A stretch of DNA of 61,100 nt from Lutispora saccharofermentans (GTDB lineage: Bacteria; Bacillota; Clostridia; Lutisporales; Lutisporaceae), in contig NZ_JAJEKE010000024.1 of NCBI RefSeq assembly GCF_024363565.1, forward strand, positions 1-61,100. The letters are read 5' to 3'. Numbering within the stretch: the stretch's first letter is position 1; each line of letters starts with the position of its first letter. The translations under genes and the position numbers were made by a program. The notes under the pieces were generated by a model. It was not told the origin of the DNA, made no database searches, and saw nothing but the letters and a program-made list of their open reading frames with translations. Positions 1 to 9,261 of this stretch are shown here, one piece after another.

Positions 1-5
1 TGAAA

Positions 6-27
6 AGGGCGCCCCTTGAGGCACCCT
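6..27 (-). terminator. Rho-independent terminator of glmM
   Basis: Read on the minus strand, AGGGTGCC pairs with GGCGCCCT across a 6-nt loop and is followed by TTTTCA. The stem begins in the glmM stop codon. The T-run is short and meets the window edge. Confidence 0.6.
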
Positions 28-1375
28 ATGACAATTTCCTTTCTATCAATGCTGCCAAGTCTTCGGCCATTTTCTGTATGACATTCTGATCCTCGCCCTC
101 CAGCATAACCCTTACCAGGGGTTCTGTCCCCGAGGGCCTGATCACCACTCTGCCCGCATTCTTCATTTGGGCTTCGATGTTTTCTATGGCTGCTTTTATT
201 TCCGCATCTTCCATATATTTAGTCTTATACTCATTTTTTATTCTGGCATTTACCAGAACCTGAGGCAGCTCTGTCATGATGCTTTTCAGTTCGGACAGTC
301 TCTTTCTCGTCTCCTTTACTACGGATACCAGCTGCAGGGCCGTCAGGAGACCGTCACCGGTGGTATTGTGATCAAGGAAGATTATGTGTCCCGATTGTTC
401 ACCACCCAGGTTATAGCCGCTTTTCATCATTTCCTCCAGCACATATCTGTCTCCGACCTTTGTCCTGACTATATTGCACTGTTCATTCCTGCAGGCTATC
501 TCCAGGCCCATATTGCTCATTATGGTGGCTACCACCGTATCCTTTTTGAGCTTGCCCTTTGACTTCAGGTGCTTTGCGATTATCGCCATCACATGGTCGC
601 CGTTGACTATTTCGCCTTTATCATCTACAGCGATGAGTCTGTCTGCATCTCCGTCGAAAGCCAGGCCCAGATGGGAGCCGGATTCTACAACCATCCTTTG
701 AAGGCTCTCGGGATGGGTGGAGCCGCAGCTTTTGTTTATATTTATGCCGTCAGGGCTGTTATTGATGACCAGTATTTCGGCTCCCAGCTCTGCAAAGGCA
801 GTGGGTGCCGCAATGTATGATGCGCCGTTGGCACAGTCCAGCACGATCTTCAGTCCTTTGAGGTCTGCTTCTATAGTGCTTTTCAGGAAGTCTACATATG
901 TATGGACTGCATTCTTGATTTCGGTTCTTTTGCCTATGCATTCACCCGTTGGGTTGGGCAAGGCTTCCATATTCTTCTCTATAATTTCTTGTATTTTATC
1001 TTCCAATTCATCCGACAGCTTATATCCCTTGCCGTTGAAAAACTTGATTCCATTGTATTCAAAAGGATTGTGAGAAGCGGATATCACTACGCCTGCATCC
1101 AAACCCATCTGTCTGGTCAAATAAGCTACGGCAGGAGTGGGCATCACGTCCAATACCACAGCCTCTCCGCCCATAGAGCATATGCCTGCTACCAGAGCTG
1201 CTTCCAGCATGTCGCCGGATATCCTCGTGTCCTTTCCCACAGCTATCCTTGGCTTGTGCTTGTTTTCCTGGGTCAATACATAGGCCCCGGCTCTGCCAAG
1301 CTTATATGCCAGGCTGGAATTCAATTCACTGTTGGCTATGCCTCTTACGCCATCAGTTCCGAATAGTCGGCTCAT
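26..1375 (-). CDS. glmM: Phosphoglucosamine mutase GlmM
   Basis: Interconverts glucosamine-6-phosphate and glucosamine-1-phosphate for UDP-GlcNAc and peptidoglycan synthesis in the cytosol. The 449-residue length is normal for the family. Visible motifs are the N-terminal [10 protein letters not shown], the phosphoserine loop SASHNP with catalytic Ser101, the metal loop DGDADR (241-246), GGEQSGH near 324-330 and the phosphate-binding RPSGTEP (413-419). A GGGGGA ribosome site lies just upstream of the ATG. In many Firmicutes glmM directly follows cdaA-cdaR; here that pair lies about 18.6 kb away on the same strand, separated by fermentation and peptide genes. GlmM is a known partner of CdaA in other Firmicutes, so the distance is notable. 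Confidence 0.97.
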   Translation of the reverse strand: MSRLFGTDGVRGIANSELNSSLAYKLGRAGAYVLTQENKHKPRIAVGKDTRISGDMLEAALVAGICSMGGEAVVLDVMPTPAVAYLTRQMGLDAGVVISASHNPFEYNGIKFFNGKGYKLSDELEDKIQEIIEKNMEALPNPTGECIGKRTEIKNAVHTYVDFLKSTIEADLKGLKIVLDCANGASYIAAPTAFAELGAEILVINNSPDGININKSCGSTHPESLQRMVVESGSHLGLAFDGDADRLIAVDDKGEIVNGDHVMAIIAKHLKSKGKLKKDTVVATIMSNMGLEIACRNEQCNIVRTKVGDRYVLEEMMKSGYNLGGEQSGHIIFLDHNTTGDGLLTALQLVSVVKETRKRLSELKSIMTELPQVLVNARIKNEYKTKYMEDAEIKAAIENIEAQMKNAGRVVIRPSGTEPLVRVMLEGEDQNVIQKMAEDLAALIERKLS

Positions 1376-1456
1376 ATTTTGTCCCCCTTCTATTTTAGGC
1401 TTACTTTACAATAATACCACAAAACCATATATAACGCATTAAATATTCCACATAGC

Positions 1457-1533
1457 TGTTATGCTGACTGATAACGATTGCAGAGTTCCGAAGCAAGACT
1501 TTGTGATGCACTCTTATATCAGTCAGGATAACA
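1457..1533 (+). repeat. Structured palindromic repeat, short copy B
   Basis: Ends are near-perfect 17-bp inverted repeats, TGTTATGCTGACTGATA against TGTTATCCTGACTGATA. The inner flanks (CGATTGCA near the left end, GATGCACTC near the right) match copy A at 3434-3690, but the central CGCCC hairpins are missing, so this looks like an internal-deletion derivative. It sits between glmM and argS. Confidence 0.65.
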
Positions 1534-1599
1534 TTATTGTTGTAAAATCTTTTTCACGTTATATATTTAAGTTCGCAATCAACAATTTTGCATAACCTT

Positions 1600-1634
1600 C
1601 ATTCCTAATTCCTAACTCCTCATTCCTCATTCCC
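1600..1634. repeat. Degenerate ATTCCTAA/CTCCTC short-period repeat
   Basis: Tandem degenerate units of the type TTCCTAA/CTCCTCA run up to the argS stop codon. No coding potential or terminator signature is visible. This is a simple-sequence tract. Confidence 0.5.
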
Positions 1635-1636
1635 TT

Positions 1637-3328
1637 TTACATGCTTTCAGGTGTTTGTATTCCCAATAAGCCCAATCCTGTGGACAGTACGCTGCATACT
1701 GCTTTTGTCAATGCCAGCCTGGCTTCCTTTACCTTTTCGTCGGCGGTCAATATGGGATGGGTATTGTAGAATTTGTTGTAAGCCTTAGCAAGGTCGGTCA
1801 CATACCTGGTTATTACAAAGGGCTCATACCTGTCTCCCGCTTGTTCTACGGTTCCCTTAAAGAAGCCCAGCAGCTTCACCATATTATATTCGTCTTCGGT
1901 CTTCAGGTAAGATAAATCCGGATTTTCTCCGATATTTCCCGCTTTTTTCAGTATGCTCTTTCCCCGGACATAGCTGTAGAGCACATAGGGCCCTGACTCG
2001 CCTTCAAAGCTGAGCATGTCTTCCCAGGAGAATATTATATCCCTGTCCATATTGTTCTTCAGGAATGTATAGATTATTGCCCCCATGCCTACTTTTTTGG
2101 CTACTTCTTCCTTGTCCTCCAGGTTGGGATTCTTGCTGTTTATTATCTCCAGAGTCTTTTCTACGGCTTCATCCACAACTTCCTTGGCATATATTACATC
2201 GCCCTTCCTTGAAGCAAGCTTGCGGTCTGCAAACTTTACCAAGGAGGTTCCCACATGCACGCAGTTTTGGGCCCATTCAAAGCCTGCAAGCTGGAGTACG
2301 GAGAAAAACTGCTTGAAATGGAGGGCCTGGGTGTTTCCTACCACATAGAGGGATTTATAGAAATCATAGGTCCTCTTCCTGTATATAGCCGCTGCCAGAT
2401 CCCTTGTAGCATATATGGTAGCTCCGTCGGATTTCAGTATCAGGCAGGGAGGCAGATTGAATTGCTCCAGATCAACAATCTGAGCTCCGTTGCTTTCCTT
2501 GAGCAGATTCTTGTCCTTGAGTATCTGCACGACCTCTGGCATCTTATCGCTGTAGAAACTTTCCCCGGCATAGGAGTCAAATTCTATATTGAAGTCTTTA
2601 TACAGCTTCCTGAATTCCGTGAGGCTCAGCTCCCTGAACTTTTCCCACAGCGCTACGGCTTCCGGTTCTCCGTCTTCAAGCTGCTTGAAATATGCCCTTG
2701 CCTCATCCTCCAGTGAAGGGTCTTTTTCGGCTTCTTCATGGAACTTTACATAAATCTTCAGAAGCTCGTTTATGGGGTCCTTCGCTATCACTTCATCTAC
2801 GCCCCATCGTTTATAGGCGGAGATGAGCTTGCCGAATTGGGTTCCGTAGTCCCCCAAGTGATTCAGCTTTACTGTGTTGTATCCCAGGTGCTTGAATATC
2901 TTTTCTATAGAGTTTCCCGTTATGGTGTTTACCAGATGTCCGATATGGAAAGGCTTTGCAATGTTGGGGGATGAGAATTCCACCAGCACCGTCTTGCCCT
3001 CTCCTTTATCGGAGCTGCCGTATTTCTCTCCCTGCTCCAGTATCTGGGCTATCGTATGCTTGATGAACCCTTCCTTGTTTATGAAAAAGTTCAGGTATCC
3101 TCCTGCAGCCTCGGCCTTTTCCAATGTATCGTCCTTTTCCACCTTTTCGGCCAGTTCTCTGGCTATCATATTGGGCGCTTTCCTCATGACCTTTGCCAGC
3201 TGAAAGCATGGAAAGGCATAGTCTCCCATGTTTGGCTGAGGCGGGATCTCCATCAGTTCCAATATTTTTTCTGTTTCCATTTCTGTCATGCTGCTGATTT
3301 TCTTTGCTATTTCTAATTTAAAATCCAT
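1637..3328 (-). CDS. argS: Arginyl-tRNA synthetase ArgS
   Basis: Class I aminoacyl-tRNA synthetase charging tRNA-Arg; 563 residues, normal for bacteria. The N-terminal Add-1 tRNA-recognition domain occupies roughly residues 1-85. The HIGH signature lies in SSPNIAKPFHIGH (H128-H131). The KMSKS-equivalent loop is LASRKGD (371-377), a family variant of MSTRKG. The C-terminal DALR helical domain ends the protein. A GGAGGA ribosome site precedes the ATG. About 400 bp upstream is a T-box leader on the same strand, fitting control by uncharged tRNA-Arg. A palindromic repeat sits between that leader and the gene. Confidence 0.97.
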   Translation of the reverse strand: MDFKLEIAKKISSMTEMETEKILELMEIPPQPNMGDYAFPCFQLAKVMRKAPNMIARELAEKVEKDDTLEKAEAAGGYLNFFINKEGFIKHTIAQILEQGEKYGSSDKGEGKTVLVEFSSPNIAKPFHIGHLVNTITGNSIEKIFKHLGYNTVKLNHLGDYGTQFGKLISAYKRWGVDEVIAKDPINELLKIYVKFHEEAEKDPSLEDEARAYFKQLEDGEPEAVALWEKFRELSLTEFRKLYKDFNIEFDSYAGESFYSDKMPEVVQILKDKNLLKESNGAQIVDLEQFNLPPCLILKSDGATIYATRDLAAAIYRKRTYDFYKSLYVVGNTQALHFKQFFSVLQLAGFEWAQNCVHVGTSLVKFADRKLASRKGDVIYAKEVVDEAVEKTLEIINSKNPNLEDKEEVAKKVGMGAIIYTFLKNNMDRDIIFSWEDMLSFEGESGPYVLYSYVRGKSILKKAGNIGENPDLSYLKTEDEYNMVKLLGFFKGTVEQAGDRYEPFVITRYVTDLAKAYNKFYNTHPILTADEKVKEARLALTKAVCSVLSTGLGLLGIQTPESM

Positions 3329-3369
3329 ATTGCTTCCTCCTTATTTTCTATGGTGTATTCCTTTGGGGT

Positions 3370-3430
3370 CAGTCTATGGTCTCTGGTCGCCTGTCTCCGG
3401 TATTAGAGTATTTCTTTGGGGTCTTGAGGG
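3370..3430. repeat. Degenerate CTCTGG/TCTAG-type intergenic repeat
   Basis: A short pyrimidine-rich tract (GTCTCTGGTCGCCTGTC and GGGGTCTTG) resembles the tracts at 13331-13390 and near 14596. It flanks palindromic copy A. No gene or terminator is visible. Confidence 0.35.
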
Positions 3431-3433
3431 ATG

Positions 3434-3690
3434 CTGTTTTGCTGACTGATAACGACTACAAAAGTTGCGGGACTAAGACTTTGTAAGCTTGCATAGGGTT
3501 GCGTCAAAACTAACAAACTCTAGGCCCCTTCACATTGAACGAGACTTCATTCAGTGGAGTTTTAACTCCACTGAATGTTAGTCGAGTCCATGCTGGACTT
3601 AGTCGCCCTTAGGCACACGCCGCCTATAGCGGTGTGAGTCTTAGGGCGAGTTAGTTCAGTGCTGCACTCTTTTATCAGTCAGCACAACAG
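3434..3690 (+). repeat. Structured palindromic repeat, full copy A
   Basis: A 257-bp element bounded by 19-bp inverted repeats with one mismatch (CTGTTTTGCTGACTGATAA). Inside are a hairpin (ATTCAGTGGAGT pairing with ACTCCACTGAAT), a GTCC/GGAC mini-hairpin and a long stem TCGCCCTTAG/CTTAGGGCGA closed by the apical heptamer CCTATAG. It encodes no protein. It lies between the T-box terminator and argS, so readthrough argS mRNA would carry this structure. Related copies lie at 1457, 50071, 53853 and about 55809. Confidence 0.85.
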
Positions 3691-3732
3691 ATGCACCAAT
3701 GAGTTATTAGTAAAATCAATAAAAATTAAAAG

Positions 3733-3937
3733 TCCTCCGTCTCAATAAAGAGACGGAGGATCCGCGGTACCACTCTAATTGGCATAAATGCCCACCTTAT
3801 TCCATAACGCCGGATTGCGATTTCATCTCCACGGCTCTTTTCATTAACGTCTGACTGCCCGGCTTCCACTCTGTCCGGACTCGCTTAAGTCCTTTACGTC
3901 GATTACTTTTCCGATTCATAGATTTGTGCATATATTA
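3733..3937 (-). promoter_or_regulatory. T-box riboswitch leader (argS)
   Basis: The minus strand reads the T-box signature AGAGTGGTACCGCGGA (3761-3776), followed by an 11-bp terminator stem (3733-3743 with 3750-3760) and a T-rich tail. Stem I features lie upstream: AGTAATCG, an AG-bulge-like AAGCGAGTCC and a distal-loop-like AGAGTGGAAGCC. A possible specifier is CGT (Arg) in AGACGTTAATGA, but I could not fold it fully. T-boxes read tRNA charging; the next gene downstream is argS, which supports arginine specificity. Confidence 0.9.
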
Positions 3938-3943
3938 TTAACT

Positions 3944-3972
3944 ATTTTATTTAATTATATCTAAATAGTCAA
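3944..3972 (-). promoter_or_regulatory. SigA-type promoter for the argS T-box leader
   Basis: On the minus strand TTGACT (3967-3972) is followed after exactly 17 bp by TAAAAT (3944-3949). The predicted start lies near 3937, just before the T-box stem I region. Confidence 0.65.
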
Positions 3973-4064
3973 CATTCAATCTATAATATTGCAACAAATC
4001 TGCTGTTTTTTATCAAAAAATCATTTTTATCCGGCTAGTTCATCCGATAATTTGCGGCAGCAGC

Positions 4065-5753
4065 TTATTTTATCAGAAGCAGTATGGTTGTGACTATGAT
4101 GACCAATCCTTCTCCCACCATCATTCCGGAAGCGGCATTAGTCCATGTTTCACCGATTTCCCTGCCGTATTTTTTGTCTGTAAAACCTCTTATAAACCCG
4201 CCTATGGCAGTGATAATAAAAAATCCCGGATTCAGATAGGTGGTCAATGCCAAAGCTGTTGCAGGCAAACCAAGAAGAGCCAGAGCCCCGCCAACGATTC
4301 CGCCTATTCCCATTCTGGGAAGGCTGATCACCGAGCCCAGCCCATCCCCGGTGACGGCATTAGCCAACCCGTAATACATATGGGCAAAGGGGAAGGGTGC
4401 TTCAGCCGTACCTATTCCTCGTGTGGTTATGAATGTATATATTATTACCGAACCTATTAAAATGCCTGGAATAAAGCCTATGAACTGGCATATAGCCTGC
4501 TTTCTCACCGAGGCGCCGATCAGCTGGCCGGTTTTGAAGTCGCTTATCGTATCGCCGCCCAGAGATGTCATGCATGTACCTAGGCCTACCAGAAGCAAGG
4601 CTGCCACAGGCTTGTTGACCAATGTTACGATGGTAAGTATGAGGAACATATCAAATACTTCGGCAAAATTTATGCCTGCTTCGGCTGTTGCCCTGATGCT
4701 TACCACAGACATTATCAGCATGCACAAAACAGTGACCAGCACAAAGATGGGGTTTACCTTGAATTCCATATAGTAAAAAATCATGGCCGCTATGACAGCG
4801 CAGATGATTATTATCATGAGCGTTCTGACAGGCAATTCGTTATCGCTCCCCCTGATGTCGGAGGTTTTTATCTTAAAGGAGTTGATGAGCGATTTGCGCT
4901 GCTTTATGACCGGAACCAAAGAGCCCACAATCGCCATTCCCAGCACCAGAGACAAATTGAAGTCCTGCATGGATTTGTAGTTGACTTGAGGGTCTAAAAA
5001 CCAGCCCAGGCTTGTCCCTATCGGAGCGAGGATCAGGTGAGCCGCAAGCGCACCGATGAGCAGCAGTGAAGTCATTTTCATGCTCAATATGTATCCCATG
5101 CCAAGCGCCATAGGCATTATGATCAAGTCAAGATAACAGCCTTTGGGCAAAAATTTCGACAAATCCACTTGAGCAGGAATCATATTGAACACCTTTTGGC
5201 AAAGAGAAAAAACGAAAATAAATATCATGAATATGATGAACAGCTTTAATTCATACTTGGGAGGATTTTCTGCTTTTTCTACTATATCCTTCGTTATTAT
5301 CGAGCCGGGAAACTTTAAAGACGGATCTTCCACCAGTTGTTTCCTCAGTATGGAAATAAAGCACAATCCTATGATGTTTCCAAGAAACAATATCGTCAGG
5401 AAAACTCTCCAATTGAACTCATAGCCGGAAATAATGGCAGCGGTAAAGGTACCGATAAGCGCTGTGGAAGACAATGCAACCGCAGAAGCAATGGTATGGA
5501 CCATATTTACTTCATACTTGGTCGCCTTTCCGCCGAAGAGAGGCATCAGTATTATCCCCATCAAAGCTGCGACAGGGCCAGCCGGGAAATTGATACCCGT
5601 CATCATAAGCATGTACAGCGCAATGGCAAGCATAAGTATTCCGATCAATATCCCCCAGATGATCGCCCTTGGAGTCAGCTCTTTTCTGTTTCTCGGCTCC
5701 TGCTCCTGAGGAGGCCGGAGTTCGTTATCCACTTGTCTCCTAGTTTCATCCAT
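4065..5753 (-). CDS. OPT-family oligopeptide transporter
   Basis: Polytopic membrane protein of 562 residues with about 14 hydrophobic segments. A charged N-terminus (about 1-28) leads to the family-like opening KELTPRAIIWGI, and GGDTISDFKTGQLIGAS near the middle matches the OPT family. Such proteins import oligopeptides or metal chelates with protons. It is the last gene of a minus-strand operon after the S15/CocE hydrolase (21-bp gap) and dipeptide epimerase, so peptides are the likely substrate. The second cassette at 23256-28381 has a DUF819 protein in this position. The substrate itself is inferred. Confidence 0.85.
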   Translation of the reverse strand: MDETRRQVDNELRPPQEQEPRNRKELTPRAIIWGILIGILMLAIALYMLMMTGINFPAGPVAALMGIILMPLFGGKATKYEVNMVHTIASAVALSSTALIGTFTAAIISGYEFNWRVFLTILFLGNIIGLCFISILRKQLVEDPSLKFPGSIITKDIVEKAENPPKYELKLFIIFMIFIFVFSLCQKVFNMIPAQVDLSKFLPKGCYLDLIIMPMALGMGYILSMKMTSLLLIGALAAHLILAPIGTSLGWFLDPQVNYKSMQDFNLSLVLGMAIVGSLVPVIKQRKSLINSFKIKTSDIRGSDNELPVRTLMIIIICAVIAAMIFYYMEFKVNPIFVLVTVLCMLIMSVVSIRATAEAGINFAEVFDMFLILTIVTLVNKPVAALLLVGLGTCMTSLGGDTISDFKTGQLIGASVRKQAICQFIGFIPGILIGSVIIYTFITTRGIGTAEAPFPFAHMYYGLANAVTGDGLGSVISLPRMGIGGIVGGALALLGLPATALALTTYLNPGFFIITAIGGFIRGFTDKKYGREIGETWTNAASGMMVGEGLVIIVTTILLLIK

Positions 5754-5774
5754 TGTTTTTCCCTCCTTCTAAAT

Positions 5775-7955
5775 CTATAAACTAAAGCTATCTATGAAGT
5801 TTTCATTGAGTACAGGTATTTCAATACGGCTGCGATACTCCCCGGAGTGGTATATCTTCTGATTTGCAACGATGTATTCCGTATCTTTCCCCGCTTCGCT
5901 GCCTGTATTGTGATTCGGGAAAGTGAGATACTTGGCGCTTGAAGTCACCTGCACTCTTATCCGATGTCCCTTCTTAAAGGTATAGGCAGTCTTTAAAAGG
6001 CCTATCCTGTATTCATAGACCTTATCCGGGCAGAGCAGCTCCGGCTTTTCAAAAGAATCTCTGTATTTTGCCTTGATCAATCCATCCGATATCCTCATCG
6101 AGTTTCCTTCCTCGTCTACATCAGTGACCCTTACGACCCAATCGGTATCCTTTGCGCTGCTTGATGCATAGATGACCGCACACATATCTCCCGCAACCGT
6201 CAAATCTTTTTTCATAGGTGCAGAAGAATATGTCAGGACATCGCTTCTTTTTTCAACTTCTCTGTAGTTGGCGGGAAGAGAGAACTCATTTTCAGACAGA
6301 TCTGCCATATGGACTGCAGGGTCCTTCGGATCATATGCATACTCATCATATTGCTTTTGGCTTCTCCCATGCTCCGGATTCAGCCTGCCGTCGTCTATAT
6401 CCTGCCCTGCATTGCCCGAGCTTCCGAAATACAGGTTTACGCTTTGTACGTCCTGAGGCGGCCATGTCTCCGACTTTATCCATTTATTGTCTCCCAGGAT
6501 ATAGTAGTCAACTGCCGGCTCCTTTTCTATTCCGTTTTTTATTCCCTTGAGGTACCTGTCAAACCATTTGACCACCAGCAAGTCCATATCATATCTTATT
6601 GCATCGATTCCCAGCGGCATACCCTTCAGGTTCCTGGCCGTGTTGAATTGATGCCTCCAGGGGCCAAGGATGAGCTTTTGATTTTCCCTTTTGTATTTTT
6701 TTACAACATTCCAGCCTTGGGTCGAACCTGCACTGTCGTCATCAAACCACCCCGAAACAGACAAGGTCGGTACGTTAATCTTTTCTCCTTTGCTTTCCCA
6801 ATCTGCTTTTTTCCAGTATTCATCATTGCTTTCATGCTCAATCCACTCATCCCAGTATCCGACCTTTGCTCCGAAGACCTTCTCAGGGATATCCTTGATA
6901 GGCCTGATATTGATGATTTCATCCCAGTCGCTTCTATTGGCTGCATTAATGTTTGCCGTCTTCCCGCTTGTCAATGCTATCCAGGCCAAAATTCCCGACA
7001 TATAGCAGCCGCCTTTGCGGATGCAATCTACAAATGGAGTACCTGCCGTGACAAAGCTTACCATGGCCTTTAGGTTAGGATTTCCGCTTGCGGCGGCAGC
7101 CCATTGTACGAAGCCTCCATAAGAGCCTCCGATAGTGCCGACGCCTCCATCCGACCAGGGCTGCTCGGATATCCACGTTATGGCTGCATCTCCGTCTTCC
7201 ATTTCATTTATGAAGGGCTGGAACATCCCTTCCGAGTCTCCCCTGCCCCTGACATCCTGTATCACCAAAGCATACCCCATCTGCACATACTTGATGGAAG
7301 CCTTCATAAACAGCATTCTTCCATATGGAGTTCTGATAAAGATGGCCGGCACTTTCTTTTTCCCGTATATTTCGGAAGGCATCCAGATATCAGTAGACAG
7401 CTTGATGCCATCCTTCATCGGGACCATAAAGCTTCCCAGGTGCTTAACCGTATATACCGGCTTTGATATCAGCTCTTCATTCCAATAGCTTAAAGGAGAC
7501 AATTGTTCACAGCCATGCTTTACAAGTATGGAGCTTCTATCACCTGCCATACATATGAAGCCGATCACTCTGCCATTTTCAATCATTAAATCGAGAGGAG
7601 GATCGCCGTCACATTCAGCCCATACAAAAGCTTCTTTGTTCAGCCCCTCTGCTTTTCCCTGGAAGCTTTTATATCTTTCATATCTCTTTCCATTTTTTAA
7701 TGTGATGGAGTTACTGCCGCTCCAATTGACGGAACCCAGCTCTCCAAGAATGCTGTTGATTTCGTAAATCGGAATATCTCCGGCTATCGACCCCATAGCC
7801 GTATCTTTGTCCGTAAGAGCTTCATATTCTGACCATTCACCCGAATAGACATCCTTTTCCCTGCGCATGATGTTATCCTCTGCAAAGACCACGTCCCAGA
7901 CATGGATACCGCTTTTGTATAATGCAAACTCATTGCTATTATTACAGTTTTTCAT
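5775..7955 (-). CDS. CocE/NonD (X-Pro dipeptidyl-peptidase S15-like) hydrolase
   Basis: Alpha/beta serine hydrolase of 726 residues. An N-terminal extension of about 170 residues, shared with the paralogue at 23256, precedes the S15 domain. The nucleophile motif is GTIGGSYGG (Ser278), the Asp lies in SGWFDDDSAGS and the His in LGPWRHQ. The C-terminal 200 residues form the jelly-roll typical of the family. There is no signal peptide, so it is probably cytosolic and cleaves imported peptides. I chose the ATG at 7955 because AGAGAGGTGA is well spaced for it; an in-frame GTG three codons upstream overlaps that site. Ester or amide substrates cannot be excluded. Confidence 0.88.
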   Translation of the reverse strand: MKNCNNSNEFALYKSGIHVWDVVFAEDNIMRREKDVYSGEWSEYEALTDKDTAMGSIAGDIPIYEINSILGELGSVNWSGSNSITLKNGKRYERYKSFQGKAEGLNKEAFVWAECDGDPPLDLMIENGRVIGFICMAGDRSSILVKHGCEQLSPLSYWNEELISKPVYTVKHLGSFMVPMKDGIKLSTDIWMPSEIYGKKKVPAIFIRTPYGRMLFMKASIKYVQMGYALVIQDVRGRGDSEGMFQPFINEMEDGDAAITWISEQPWSDGGVGTIGGSYGGFVQWAAAASGNPNLKAMVSFVTAGTPFVDCIRKGGCYMSGILAWIALTSGKTANINAANRSDWDEIINIRPIKDIPEKVFGAKVGYWDEWIEHESNDEYWKKADWESKGEKINVPTLSVSGWFDDDSAGSTQGWNVVKKYKRENQKLILGPWRHQFNTARNLKGMPLGIDAIRYDMDLLVVKWFDRYLKGIKNGIEKEPAVDYYILGDNKWIKSETWPPQDVQSVNLYFGSSGNAGQDIDDGRLNPEHGRSQKQYDEYAYDPKDPAVHMADLSENEFSLPANYREVEKRSDVLTYSSAPMKKDLTVAGDMCAVIYASSSAKDTDWVVRVTDVDEEGNSMRISDGLIKAKYRDSFEKPELLCPDKVYEYRIGLLKTAYTFKKGHRIRVQVTSSAKYLTFPNHNTGSEAGKDTEYIVANQKIYHSGEYRSRIEIPVLNENFIDSFSL

Positions 7956-7988
7956 GAATGTCACCTCTCTTACCGTTATTTTTATATA

Positions 7989-9053
7989 TTACATATTCAC
8001 CCTTATGCCCAGCCCGGGTTCATCAGGCAAATAGATAATACCGTCTTTGACCTTTACCCCGCCTTCTATGTTTGACTCCTTGATCATCAAGAAGCTGTCC
8101 ACATCGGCCCTCGTGATGTTCTTGTTTGCAGCTACAAAGCTGGCTGCAGCCGTAATGCCTATGCTGCTTTCCGCCATGCAGCCCACCATGCATTCACATC
8201 CGGCAGCCTCTGCGATTGCGTTGATCCTCCGGGCCTTAAATATTCCCCCGCATTTCATCAGCTTGATATTCATAGCGTCTACGGCATTTTCCTTTATCAG
8301 CTTGATGGCATCCTCAGGGGAAAAAACACTTTCATCAGCCATTATGGGCACTCTGACCTTGTTTCTCACGGCAGCAAGCCCTTCGATATTCCAATGCTTT
8401 ATGGGCTGTTCAACGACATCTATGTTGAAGCCTTCCATCTTGTTGATCGCCGTGACAGCTTCAGGAACATTCCAGCCCTGGTTTGCATCCAGCCTGATTT
8501 TTATATCCTTTCCTGCTGCCTCTCTTATGGCTTTTATCCTGTCCACATCTTTCTCGAAGTCGGTGCCGACTTTGATCTTCAAAGTCCTATATCCTTCCTT
8601 GACCAAAGCTGCTGCTTCACCCGCCATCACTTCAGGCTCATCAATGCTGATGGTCATATCGGTTTCAAAGCTGTCCCGGTACCCGCCAAGCACTTTGTAA
8701 AGCGGCATTCCCATCCTTTTTCCCATGATATCATGGAGAGCTATGTCAATGGCCGCCTTAGCGCAGGTATTCCCTACCAATAAGCGATCCATAATTCCGT
8801 GTATCTTCCCTAATTCTATGGGATTCAATCCTATAATCGCTTTTCCCAACATATTGACCATGGGTATTAAAGTCTCTGCAGTATCCCCGGTGACAAATGC
8901 AGTAGGATTGCCTTCACCAAACCCAACCAGCCCCTCGTCGGTCTCAACCTTTACTATAACCGCTTCACAGCTCTCGATGCAACCCAATGCAATCTTAAAC
9001 GGTTTTTTTAACTCCAGCCTGATTTTTTCTGCTGTGACCTTTGTTATTTTCAT
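7989..9053 (-). CDS. Dipeptide epimerase (L-Ala-D/L-Glu epimerase type)
   Basis: Enolase-superfamily enzyme of 354 residues. The muconate-lactonizing subgroup residues are all present: the lysine pair K159/K161 in LKIKVG, metal ligands D189 (DANQGW), E215 (VVEQP) and D240 (ADES), and K264 in NIKLMK. This matches B. subtilis YkfB, which converts L-Ala-D-Glu from murein into L-Ala-L-Glu. Specificity for other dipeptides is possible. The ATG at 9053 is chosen because GGAGGG lies 7 nt upstream; a TTG five codons earlier overlaps that site. First gene of the epimerase-hydrolase-transporter operon. Confidence 0.9.
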   Translation of the reverse strand: MKITKVTAEKIRLELKKPFKIALGCIESCEAVIVKVETDEGLVGFGEGNPTAFVTGDTAETLIPMVNMLGKAIIGLNPIELGKIHGIMDRLLVGNTCAKAAIDIALHDIMGKRMGMPLYKVLGGYRDSFETDMTISIDEPEVMAGEAAALVKEGYRTLKIKVGTDFEKDVDRIKAIREAAGKDIKIRLDANQGWNVPEAVTAINKMEGFNIDVVEQPIKHWNIEGLAAVRNKVRVPIMADESVFSPEDAIKLIKENAVDAMNIKLMKCGGIFKARRINAIAEAAGCECMVGCMAESSIGITAAASFVAANKNITRADVDSFLMIKESNIEGGVKVKDGIIYLPDEPGLGIRVNM

Positions 9054-9076
9054 AGCCAGTCCCTCCAAGCAAATTA

Positions 9077-9104
9077 ATTATAACTTAATTAATAAATAGT
9101 TAAA
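9077..9104 (-). promoter_or_regulatory. Candidate SigA promoter of the epimerase operon
   Basis: TTTAAC (9099-9104) and TATAAT (9077-9082) are separated by 16 bp on the minus strand. The surrounding sequence is very AT-rich with repeated TTAATTAA, a plausible but unproven binding area for the adjacent XRE-cupin regulator. Confidence 0.4.
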
Positions 9105-9186
9105 TTATTGCCTATATTTTATCATTTGTTAATTAAACAATCAATAAGATATTTGAAAATATTCTAATAATTAAGAATTAAAAAAA

Positions 9187-9218
9187 GCAGGCCTGCATCT
9201 GTTAAGACGCTCACCCGC
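9187..9218 (-). terminator. Terminator after the XRE-cupin regulator
   Basis: GCGGGT and GCGTC pair with GATGC and GCCTGC, with two GU pairs and a small internal loop. A run of T residues follows on the minus strand. It separates the regulator from the epimerase operon. Confidence 0.6.
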
Positions 9219-9261
9219 TTTTTCCAACCTGTTAATTTCAGTGCCCAACTTTCATAAGTAC

